Assembly: GCA_947372005.1 (NCBI GenBank)
Contig: CANBRV010000158.1
Coordinates: 1-5,586 of the forward strand
DNA length: 5,586 bases
Source of the DNA: Comamonadaceae bacterium
GTDB taxonomy: Bacteria; Pseudomonadota; Gammaproteobacteria; Burkholderiales; Burkholderiaceae_C
Direction: 5' to 3'
Below are positions 1 to 5,518 of the stretch, in pieces (within the stretch, counting starts at the first letter, position 1; each line of letters opens with the position of its first letter). The position numbers were made by a program, and so were the translations under genes. Under the pieces are notes generated by a model. The model did no database searches, was not told the DNA's origin, and was given only the letters and a program-made list of their open reading frames with translations.

Positions 1-408
1 CAGTCCTAACCACTGCATAGGCTTTAATGCCTCGCTCACCACAAAGCGCGGCAGTAGCAGCGCCACCACAAAAGGCGCGGTGTACAAAAACACTGTCAGC
101 CGCGAGGCACTTGTATGTACAAGGCCGATGTACAGGCAGGTGAACTCCAATGCGAACAAGCCGCCAACCAGCAACCCTGCGGCAAGCGTGCCGTCCGCGC
201 CCCACAAATCAATCTTGCGAAAGCGGCACCACAGCATCAGAACCAACGTGCCCAACACGAAACGCACACCGACTTGCATCACAGGTGGAATAAGTGGCAA
301 CGTGGCCTTAACCAGTGCTTGCTGCCAGCCCCAAAAAATGCAACAGGTCAGCAAAAGGCCAATAGCCAATGCGTCTAAATGGGGTTTGCGGGCAGGGGAA
401 GTGTTCAT
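1..408 (-). CDS. EamA/DMT-family transporter, N-terminal part (cut by left edge)
   Basis: This is the first 136 codons of a membrane transporter of the drug/metabolite transporter (EamA, RhaT-like) superfamily, read on the minus strand from an ATG at 408-406. It stays open to the window edge. The translation begins MNTSPARKPHLDALAIG and is strongly hydrophobic, with likely membrane helices near residues 13-34, 43-61, 74-95 and 101-121. EamA-like hallmarks are FWGWQQALVKA in the first helix, a helix starting with an Arg-Phe pair (R49-F50), and the stretch LVHTSASRLTVFLYTAPF, which matches the family pattern of small residues followed by an aromatic-Thr-Ala-Pro segment. Complete members have about 10 helices and 290-310 residues, so roughly half is missing. 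The substrate cannot be told; amino acids or other small metabolites are typical. No Shine-Dalgarno sequence is obvious before the ATG. It is divergent from ugpA with only 34 bases between the chosen starts. Confidence 0.85.
   Translation of the reverse strand, partial: MNTSPARKPHLDALAIGLLLTCCIFWGWQQALVKATLPLIPPVMQVGVRFVLGTLVLMLWCRFRKIDLWGADGTLAAGLLVGGLFALEFTCLYIGLVHTSASRLTVFLYTAPFVVALLLPRFVVSEALKPMQWLGL
394..401 (+). promoter_or_regulatory. Shine-Dalgarno-like AGGGGAAG favouring an alternative ugpA start
   Basis: AGGGGAAG lies five bases before an in-frame ATG at 407-409. That ATG would add twelve residues (MALVYALCKTLP) to the front of UgpA. The family start at 443 has no comparable purine-rich sequence in front of it. 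The same bases encode Ser-Pro-Ala of the opposite-strand transporter, so the match may be accidental. Confidence 0.25.
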
Positions 409-442
409 GGCTTTAGTTTATGCTCTATGCAAAACCCTACCT

Positions 443-1336
443 ATGGAAAAACGCGTCACCTTTTCTACCCGCAAAGTGCACCGCTGGCTGCCTTGGGCTT
501 TGCTCGCGCCACAGCTCGTGATCGTGGCACTGTTTTTCTTTTGGCCTGCGGCACAAGCGCTGTATCAATCGGTGCTGCAAGAAGACGCCTTTGGCGTGAG
601 CCGTGAATTTGTGGGTTTGGAGAACTTCAAAGCGCTTTGGAATGATCCAACCTATTTAGGTTCATTCCAAACAACGGCGTTCTTCTCCACGCTGGTGGCG
701 GGCATTGGCCTGTCATTTTCTTTGCTCTTAGCTGTTTGCGCCAACCGCGTCATGCGCGGCGCAAGCATCTACAAAACCTTGCTGATTACCCCCTACGCTG
801 TTGCACCTGTGGTGGCGGCTGTCCTGTGGATGTTTTTATTTAACAGCTCGTTTGGCGTGTTGACTTATGTGCTGCATCTATTGGGCGTGGACTGGAATTA
901 CGCCTTGAATGGCACGCATGCCATGACGCTCATTGCGACGGCGGCCGTGTGGAAACAAATCAGCTACAACTTCTTGTTTTTTTTGGCGGGATTGCAGTCG
1001 ATTCCGCGCTCATTGATTGAGGCGGCGTCGATTGATGGCGCCAGCCCGTGGCGAAGATTTTGGACGATTACGTTTCCGCTGCTCACGCCGACCACTTTTT
1101 TCTTACTCGTCATCAATATCGTCTACGTCTTCTTTGATACCTTTGCTATTGTGGACGCGACCACGCACGGCGGTCCTGGTAAAGACACGGCTATCTTGGT
1201 TTATCGCCTGTATTACGACGGATTTAAAGCGCAAGATTTAGGCGGCTCGGCCGCACAAAGCGTGATCTTGATGGTGATCGTGGCGGCACTGACCATGGTG
1301 CAATTTCGCTATGTCGAGAAGAAGGTGAATTACTAA
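443..1336 (+). CDS. ugpA: sn-glycerol-3-phosphate ABC transporter permease UgpA
   Basis: UgpA is one of two inner-membrane permease subunits of the UgpBAEC importer for sn-glycerol-3-phosphate and glycerophosphodiesters. The 297-residue product closely follows remembered E. coli UgpA throughout: WLPWALLAPQL at the N-terminus, then TPYAVAPVVAAVLWMFLFN, WKQISYNFLFF, LQSIPRSLIEAASIDGA, and a C-terminus QFRYVEKKVNY. Likely membrane helices lie near residues 17-36, 77-99, 112-134, 161-182, 214-233 and 270-288. The cytoplasmic EAA loop that docks on the ATPase is intact: E193-A-A, G199, I209 and P212 fit EAA-x3-G-x9-I-x-L-P, with Phe at the Leu position. The start at 443 is chosen because it gives the family length and puts the WLP motif about where E. 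coli has it. The open frame extends to position 80, but that part is antisense to the transporter gene; 407 is the only plausible alternative start. ugpE follows after 18 bases. No Pho box is recognisable in 409-442. Confidence 0.95.
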   Translation: MEKRVTFSTRKVHRWLPWALLAPQLVIVALFFFWPAAQALYQSVLQEDAFGVSREFVGLENFKALWNDPTYLGSFQTTAFFSTLVAGIGLSFSLLLAVCANRVMRGASIYKTLLITPYAVAPVVAAVLWMFLFNSSFGVLTYVLHLLGVDWNYALNGTHAMTLIATAAVWKQISYNFLFFLAGLQSIPRSLIEAASIDGASPWRRFWTITFPLLTPTTFFLLVINIVYVFFDTFAIVDATTHGGPGKDTAILVYRLYYDGFKAQDLGGSAAQSVILMVIVAALTMVQFRYVEKKVNY

Positions 1337-1354
1337 TGCAATTGCAGACTTCTC

Positions 1355-2200
1355 ATGGTTGAACGCAAACCGCTCCTCGATTGGCTGGCGCACGGCATCT
1401 TGGTCCTAGGCGTATTGGCGGTCGCTCTGCCCATTTGGATTGCCTTTGTCGGCTCAACGCACACACTGGACGCCATTATTGCCAGCCCAATGCCCATATG
1501 GCCTGGCGGAGAGCTTTGGGCGAACTACAGCCAAGTCTTGAGCGTTGGCGGCACGTCAGGCACGCGTGCCCCCGTCTTGCGGATGCTGGGCGTGAGCTTT
1601 GTGATTGCTTCGCTTATTGCCGTTGGCAAAATCATCCTCGCACTCATTTCAGCATTTGCCTTGGTGTACTTTCGCTTCCGATTCAAACAACTCGCTTTCT
1701 GGCTCATCTTCATCACCTTGATGCTGCCTTTGGAGGTGCGCATCTCGCCGACCTACCAAGTCGTGAGCAGTCTTGGCATGCTGAACAGCTACACAGGTCT
1801 CACGCTGCCACTCTTGGCTTCGGCCACGGCGACGTTTTTAATGCGGCAGTTCTTTATGACTATCCCCGATGAGCTGGTGGAAGCTTCACGCATGGACGGC
1901 GCAAGCCCGATGCGCTTCTTTTGGGATGTGCTCTTGCCGCTATCCAGAACCAATATCGCTGCGCTATTTGTCATCATGTTCATTTACGGCTGGAACCAGT
2001 ACCTGTGGCCATTGCTTATCAGTACCGAAGAGCGCTACTACCCCATTGTGATTGGCATCAAACAAATGATTTCTGCCGAGAGTCAAGTGGAGTGGCAATT
2101 AGTGATGACAACTGCTATATTGGCACTTATTCCACCCGTAGTCGTAGTGATTGCTATGCAGCGCTGGTTTGTAAGAGGCTTGGTAGATGCCGAGAAGTAA
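1355..2200 (+). CDS. ugpE: sn-glycerol-3-phosphate ABC transporter permease UgpE
   Basis: UgpE is the second permease of the glycerol-3-phosphate importer and pairs with UgpA to form the membrane channel. The 281-residue product has the same length as E. coli UgpE as I recall it and matches it along its whole length. Landmarks are MVERKPLLDWLAHGILVLG, LIFITLMLPLEVRISPT, GLTLPLLASATATFLMRQFF, FIYGWNQYLWPLLI and the C-terminus MQRWFVRGLVDAEK. The EAA loop is present with E176-A-S, G182, V192 and P195; the second Ala is Ser here, a mild and common change. Membrane helices are expected near residues 12-32, 79-104, 113-128, 146-165, 199-219 and 250-267. The start fits the family and needs no adjustment, although no strong ribosome-binding site is seen. 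The 18-base gap from ugpA indicates one transcript. The ATPase gene ugpC, expected next in a standard operon, is replaced by fbp 29 bases downstream. Confidence 0.96.
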   Translation: MVERKPLLDWLAHGILVLGVLAVALPIWIAFVGSTHTLDAIIASPMPIWPGGELWANYSQVLSVGGTSGTRAPVLRMLGVSFVIASLIAVGKIILALISAFALVYFRFRFKQLAFWLIFITLMLPLEVRISPTYQVVSSLGMLNSYTGLTLPLLASATATFLMRQFFMTIPDELVEASRMDGASPMRFFWDVLLPLSRTNIAALFVIMFIYGWNQYLWPLLISTEERYYPIVIGIKQMISAESQVEWQLVMTTAILALIPPVVVVIAMQRWFVRGLVDAEK

Positions 2201-2229
2201 TTCCTTTAACCAAAAAGTAGAATAACAAA

Positions 2230-3240
2230 ATGACAAAAAAAATCTCTCTCACTCGCTATCTGGTTGAGCAGCAGCGCGACCATGGTCACATCCCTTCGCA
2301 GCTGCGGTTGTTGCTAGAGGTCGTTGCCCGATGCTGCAAAACTATCAGCCACGCCGTCAATAAAGGCAATCTTGGCGACGTCATGGGCACAGCCGAGAGC
2401 GAAAACGTACAAGGTGAGATGCAAAAGAAGCTAGACATCATCGCCAACGAAGTGCTCATTGAAGCCAACGAATGGGGTGGTCACTTGGCAGCCATGGCAT
2501 CCGAAGAGATGGAGGGCATCTACGTTGTGCCCAATCGCTACCCGCAGGGCGAATATTTACTCTTGTTTGACCCACTCGATGGCTCCTCCAACATCGACAT
2601 CAACGTCAGCATTGGTACGATTTTTAGCGTTCTGAAAAAACCTGATGGTGATGCAGGCATCAGCGATAAAGACTTTTTACAAAAAGGGACGCAGCAAGTC
2701 GCCGCTGGCTACTGTGTCTACGGACCACAAACCACGCTGGTCTTGACCGTAGGCGATGGCGTGGCCATGTTTACGCTAGACCGCGAACAAGGCAGCTTCA
2801 TCCTAACAGACGAAAACGTGCGGGTTCCTGAAGACACCAAAGAGTTTGCCATCAACATGAGCAATATGCGTCATTGGGATGAGCCCGTTAAGCGCTATAT
2901 TGACGAGTGCTTGGCTGGCAAAACCGGCGTGCGCAAAAAAGATTTCAATATGCGCTGGGTCGCCAGCATGGTGGCCGAAGTGCACCGCATCCTGAGCCGT
3001 GGTGGCGTCTTCCTCTATCCGTGGGACAAGCGCGAACCTGAAAAGCCAGGCAAATTACGCCTGCTCTATGAAGCCAACCCTATGAGCTGGCTTATAGAAC
3101 AAGCTGGCGGCGTTGCGACCAACGGCAAACAGCGCATCTTAGATATTCAACCAAAATCGCTACACGAGCGCGTGAGTGTTATTTTGGGTGCAAAAAATGA
3201 GGTTGATCGGGTAACTGGCTATCACGCTGAAAAGTCTTAG
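2230..3240 (+). CDS. fbp: Fructose-1,6-bisphosphatase class 1
   Basis: This is cytosolic class I FBPase, which hydrolyses fructose-1,6-bisphosphate to fructose-6-phosphate and phosphate, the committed step of gluconeogenesis (and part of the Calvin cycle where one exists). The 336-residue product has normal length. The metal site is intact: the acidic pair E92-E93 in MASEEMEG, the signature FDPLDGSSNIDINVSIGT with D114 and D117, and the distal glutamate E281 in LLYEANPMS. Substrate-contact motifs are GYCVYGPQT, NMRWVASMVAEVHR, GGVFLYPWDK and K275-L-R in the C-terminal half. The closest remembered relatives are betaproteobacterial (Burkholderia-type) enzymes. The 29-base gap after ugpE contains no terminator-like hairpin, so transcription from ugpAE probably reads into fbp. 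No convincing separate promoter is seen in the gap. Its stop codon overlaps the stop codon of convergent plsY. Confidence 0.97.
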   Translation: MTKKISLTRYLVEQQRDHGHIPSQLRLLLEVVARCCKTISHAVNKGNLGDVMGTAESENVQGEMQKKLDIIANEVLIEANEWGGHLAAMASEEMEGIYVVPNRYPQGEYLLLFDPLDGSSNIDINVSIGTIFSVLKKPDGDAGISDKDFLQKGTQQVAAGYCVYGPQTTLVLTVGDGVAMFTLDREQGSFILTDENVRVPEDTKEFAINMSNMRHWDEPVKRYIDECLAGKTGVRKKDFNMRWVASMVAEVHRILSRGGVFLYPWDKREPEKPGKLRLLYEANPMSWLIEQAGGVATNGKQRILDIQPKSLHERVSVILGAKNEVDRVTGYHAEKS

Positions 3241-3251
3241 ACGACTTTTTT
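3230..3251. terminator. Small bidirectional terminator-like hairpin over the fbp/plsY stop codons
   Basis: AAAAGTC (3230-3236) and GACTTTT (3243-3249) form a perfect 7-bp stem around the 6-base loop TTAGAC. On the plus strand the T run extends to 3251, giving six T residues, four of them in the stem. On the minus strand the arm ends in four T residues. The loop holds the stop codons of both convergent genes: TAG at 3238-3240 for fbp, and TTA at 3237-3239, read as TAA, for plsY. The stem is short and A-T rich, so termination may be weak. It is the only candidate at this junction. Confidence 0.45.
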
Positions 3252-3860
3252 GCCCAGCCTTGATTCAGTACCAGCCAACAACCGCGTGATGTTGGCGCGG
3301 TGAGCATAAATGAGCATGGCGCTCATGACGACAAGCGCCATTGCTATTGGCGTTTCAGCATTCCAAGCCGCGCCATCGCCCATCAAGTAATACACAGGAA
3401 CAAATAACGCCGACACCAACGCCGCCAACGACGAATAGCGGAAGAAGTAGGCGATGATGAGCCAGGTGCCAAGCGTGGCAAGGCCTAGCGGCCAATGAAT
3501 CGCAAAGATCACGCCCGCGGCTGTAGCCACGCCCTTGCCGCCTTTAAACTTAAAAAAGACGGGGTACAAGTGTCCAAAAAACGCGGCTAAACCAGCTAGC
3601 GCCATGGCTCCTTCTGCCATCCCGTAATTTGCACCATAAAGTTGAATAAGCAACACAGGAATATACCCCTTGAGCGCATCCAGCAGCAAGGTAAGCAACG
3701 CTGCAATTTTGCTGCCTGAGCGAAGCACATTGCTAGAACCCGGGTTTTTGCTGCCGTAGGTGCGCGGATCGGGCAAGCCCAGCAACTTGCACACAAACAC
3801 GGCAAAGGTCAACGAACCTAGCAAGTAAGCGGTCAGTACAGCGCAAGCAATTAGCAACAT
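3237..3860 (-). CDS. plsY: Glycerol-3-phosphate acyltransferase PlsY (acyl-phosphate dependent)
   Basis: PlsY is an integral inner-membrane enzyme that transfers an acyl chain from acyl-phosphate (made by PlsX) to the sn-1 position of glycerol-3-phosphate, giving lysophosphatidic acid, the first step of phospholipid synthesis. The product has 207 residues, close to the usual length. All three conserved cytoplasmic motifs are present. Motif 1 is around residues 30-47 (LPDPRTYGSKNPGSSNVLR), including the Gly-Ser-x-Asn-x-Gly core, with Ser-Ser where many relatives have Ala-Thr. Motif 2 is GHLYPVFFKFKGGKGVAT at 96-113. Motif 3 is HRANITRLLAGTE at 187-199. Hydrophobic segments near 1-24, 52-75, 84-103, 111-138, 143-160 and 170-186 fit a multi-pass protein. 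The ATG at 3860-3858 follows a GAGG five bases upstream that overlaps the fabF stop region. It is nine bases from fabF and must share its transcript. The gene ends with a four-base convergent overlap with fbp. Confidence 0.96.
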   Translation of the reverse strand: MLLIACAVLTAYLLGSLTFAVFVCKLLGLPDPRTYGSKNPGSSNVLRSGSKIAALLTLLLDALKGYIPVLLIQLYGANYGMAEGAMALAGLAAFFGHLYPVFFKFKGGKGVATAAGVIFAIHWPLGLATLGTWLIIAYFFRYSSLAALVSALFVPVYYLMGDGAAWNAETPIAMALVVMSAMLIYAHRANITRLLAGTESRLGKKVV

Positions 3861-3865
3861 AGCAG

Positions 3866-3872
3866 CCTCTTA
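3866..3872 (-). promoter_or_regulatory. plsY ribosome-binding site overlapping the fabF stop codon
   Basis: On the minus strand the sequence TAAGAGG contains the fabF stop codon TAA (3872-3870) followed directly by GAGG (3869-3866), which sits five bases before the plsY ATG. Ribosomes finishing fabF therefore end on the plsY ribosome-binding site. This arrangement suggests translational coupling, which is inferred from spacing only. Confidence 0.7.
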
Positions 3873-5114
3873 GATTTTTTTGAAGACCAAGCTGCCGTTG
3901 GTACCACCAAAACCAAAGTTGTTTTTAAGCGCCACGTCAATCCGCACGTCCCGCGCCGTATTGGCGCAATAGTCCAAGTCACACTCAGGATCTTGGTTAA
4001 AGATATTGATGGTAGGCGGGCTTTTTTGGTGATGTAGCGCGAGCACGGTAAACACTGATTCGATGCCACCTGCGCCGCCCAGCAAATGCCCTGTCATGGA
4101 TTTGGTGGAGTTAATGAGTGCTCGCTTAGCCGCATCACCCAGTGCTGCCTTGATAGCGTTGGTCTCGTTGATGTCGCCCAGTGGCGTCGAAGTGCCGTGT
4201 GCGTTAACGTAATTGACCGCATCTGGATTCAGTCCTGCGTTGTTGAGCGCATTCAAAATGGCGCGGCGCGGACCGTCGGTATTGGGCGCGGTCATGTGGT
4301 ACGCGTCGCCGCTCATGCCAAAGCCTGAAAGCTCACAGTAAATTTTTGCGCCACGTGCCTTGGCGTGCTCATACTCTTCTAGCACCATCACGCCAGCGCC
4401 TTCTCCCAGCACAAAACCGTCACGGTCTTTGTCAAATGGGCGCGAAGCCGCAGCAGGATCATCGTTGCGCGTAGACAGCGCCCGCGCCGCCGCAAAACCA
4501 CCAATGCCCAGCGGCGACACGGTGGACTCGGCACCGCCAGCAATCATGACGTCAGCGTCACCGTATTCAATCATTCGCGCCGACATGCCAATGGCATGTA
4601 AGCCTGTGGTGCAAGCGGTGACGACGGCGATATTTGGTCCTTTAAAACCAAAACGAATCGACACGTGACCCGAAATCATGTTGATGATGGAGGCAGGCAC
4701 AAAAAACGGCGTAATACGCCTTGGGCCACGCGCTGCGAGCTCAATTTGAGTCTCTTCAATCAGTGGCAAGCCACCAATGCCCGAGCCAATGTTGCAACCA
4801 ATACGCAAAGACTCTTCTTCGCCCAGCGCCTCTCCAGTCAAAAGACCAGAATCGCGTACCGCTTGGTCAGCAGCCGCAATTCCATAGTGAATAAAGGTGT
4901 CCATGGTGCGAACTTCTTTGGTGTTGAGGTAATCCTCTACCTTGAAGCCTTTGACCTCACCCGCAAATTTGCAAGCAAAAGCAGTCGCATCAAATTTGGT
5001 GATGTTGGCAATGCCAGATTGGCCAGCCAACAAATTGGCCCAGCTAGTCGCGACATCATTTCCCACTGGCGTTACACAGCCAAGGCCTGTAACGACGACT
5101 CTACGCTTTGTCAT
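3870..5114 (-). CDS. fabF: 3-oxoacyl-[acyl-carrier-protein] synthase II (KAS II)
   Basis: FabF condenses malonyl-ACP with acyl-ACP in the elongation cycle of type II fatty acid synthesis in the cytosol. In many bacteria it is also needed to elongate palmitoleate to cis-vaccenate. The 414-residue product has the family's length and a full thiolase fold. The N-terminus is RRVVVTGLGCVTPVGND. The nucleophile is C168 in VTACTTGLHAIG. The two active-site histidines are H306 in NAHGTSTPLGD and H343 in STKSMTGHLLGGAGG, with the conserved lysine K338. The C-terminal glycine-rich NNFGFGGTNGSLVF carries the gatekeeper phenylalanine (F400). Cys-His-His identifies a condensing elongation enzyme, not FabH (Cys-His-Asn) or a chain-length factor lacking Cys. 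The ATG at 5114-5112 has GGAG at 5126-5123, eight bases upstream. It lies 88 bases downstream of acpP, with a strong hairpin between them, and nine bases before plsY. Confidence 0.98.
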   Translation of the reverse strand: MTKRRVVVTGLGCVTPVGNDVATSWANLLAGQSGIANITKFDATAFACKFAGEVKGFKVEDYLNTKEVRTMDTFIHYGIAAADQAVRDSGLLTGEALGEEESLRIGCNIGSGIGGLPLIEETQIELAARGPRRITPFFVPASIINMISGHVSIRFGFKGPNIAVVTACTTGLHAIGMSARMIEYGDADVMIAGGAESTVSPLGIGGFAAARALSTRNDDPAAASRPFDKDRDGFVLGEGAGVMVLEEYEHAKARGAKIYCELSGFGMSGDAYHMTAPNTDGPRRAILNALNNAGLNPDAVNYVNAHGTSTPLGDINETNAIKAALGDAAKRALINSTKSMTGHLLGGAGGIESVFTVLALHHQKSPPTINIFNQDPECDLDYCANTARDVRIDVALKNNFGFGGTNGSLVFKKI

Positions 5115-5146
5115 AACTCATTCTCCGACTTGCACATAACAACGAC

Positions 5147-5182
5147 AAAAAGCCTGACCTTTCTACAGGATCAGGCTTTTTT
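5147..5182 (-). terminator. Strong symmetric hairpin between acpP and fabF (terminator or attenuator)
   Basis: AAAAAGCCTGA (5147-5157) is the exact reverse complement of TCAGGCTTTTT (5171-5181). A further inner CCT/AGG pairing extends the stem past a bulged A. Read in the acpP direction, the stem ends in five T residues followed by G; on the other strand the run is six T residues. It lies 21 bases past the acpP stop codon, a normal place for an intrinsic terminator. Because fabF and plsY have no other clear promoter, partial read-through is the likely outcome: abundant acpP message and less fabF-plsY message. Confidence 0.8.
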
Positions 5183-5202
5183 AGATTTGATAAACCGAAG
5201 GC

Positions 5203-5442
5203 TTAGGCCTTGCTGTGGGTAGTTGCGTAGTCAACTGCGTTTTGCACAGTCGTGATCTTCTCTGCATCTTCATCAGGAATCTCAATACCAAACGCGTCTT
5301 CCAAGGCCATGACCAATTCCACTGTGTCTAGTGAGTCAGCGCCCAAGTCAGCCACGAAGGCTTTTTCGTTGGTCACAGCAGACTCTTCCACGCCGAGTTG
5401 TTCGGCAATGATTTTTTTGACACGGGTTTCGATATCGCTCAT
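5203..5442 (-). CDS. acpP: Acyl carrier protein
   Basis: AcpP is the small acidic cytosolic carrier that holds growing acyl chains as thioesters on a 4'-phosphopantetheine arm during fatty acid synthesis and delivers them to lipid-forming enzymes. The product is 79 residues, beginning MSDIETRVKKIIAEQLGV. The attachment serine is S37 in ADLGADSLDTVELVMALED, the near-invariant Asp-Ser-Leu motif at the start of helix II. The C-terminal half reads FGIEIPDEDAEKITTVQNAV, typical of proteobacterial ACPs. The ATG at 5442-5440 is chosen because it matches the universal ACP start and is preceded by a strong GAGGG at 5451-5447. The frame extends upstream to a TTG at 5550, but that stretch is not ACP-like and covers the intergenic region. 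fabF, its condensing partner, follows. Upstream is a divergent parE-like gene, not the usual fabG. Confidence 0.98.
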   Translation of the reverse strand: MSDIETRVKKIIAEQLGVEESAVTNEKAFVADLGADSLDTVELVMALEDAFGIEIPDEDAEKITTVQNAVDYATTHSKA

Positions 5443-5474
5443 ATATCCCTCAAGGGTTGTAAAAGAAGTCTTGC

Positions 5475-5480
5475 ATTGTA
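5475..5480 (-). promoter_or_regulatory. Candidate -10 element for acpP
   Basis: The minus strand reads TACAAT here, five of six matches to TATAAT. Transcription would start near 5468 and give a leader of about 25 bases containing the GAGGG ribosome-binding site. No good -35 hexamer lies 16-18 bases upstream. TTGGTC (5500-5495) has a 14-base spacer, which is too short. The intergenic space of 76 bases must nevertheless hold a promoter for acpP and probably one for the divergent gene. Confidence 0.35.
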
Positions 5481-5518
5481 CAGAAGTCACAAACGACCAA
5501 ATCACTAGAATCGCGGGC

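Noticed and set aside
80..406. Long in-frame upstream extension of ugpA, about 109 codons before position 407
   Set aside because: The region is antisense to a convincing EamA-family transporter, the translation is not UgpA-like, and known UgpA proteins start near residue 122 of this frame.
691..698. GCTGGTGG, identical to the E. coli Chi site, also at 1873-1880
   Set aside because: Both copies lie in coding sequence with common codons, and Chi sequence varies between lineages, so no meaning can be assigned.
977..984. Run of eight T residues inside ugpA, a possible slippage site
   Set aside because: It encodes a normal Phe-Leu-Phe-Phe membrane segment conserved in UgpA, and the frame is intact on both sides, so nothing suggests programmed slippage.
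2218..2223. TAGAAT as a -10 element for fbp
   Set aside because: It is only six bases from the fbp ATG and has no -35 partner at a proper distance.
5198..5211. AAGGC-TTAG-GCCTT hairpin around the acpP stop codon
   Set aside because: The five-bp stem is explained by the final Lys-Ala-stop codons and has no T run; the stronger hairpin at 5147-5181 is the better terminator.
4665..5222. 185-codon open frame on the plus strand opposite fabF and the end of acpP
   Set aside because: It lies antisense to two certain genes, has no recognisable motif and runs through the terminator hairpin. It is a by-product of codon use on the other strand, as are the shorter plus-strand frames at 4086-4328 and 4360-4668.
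5447..5456. CCCTCAAGGG near-palindrome that could hide the acpP ribosome-binding site
   Set aside because: Only a 3-bp stem with a 4-base loop can form, too weak to sequester the site.
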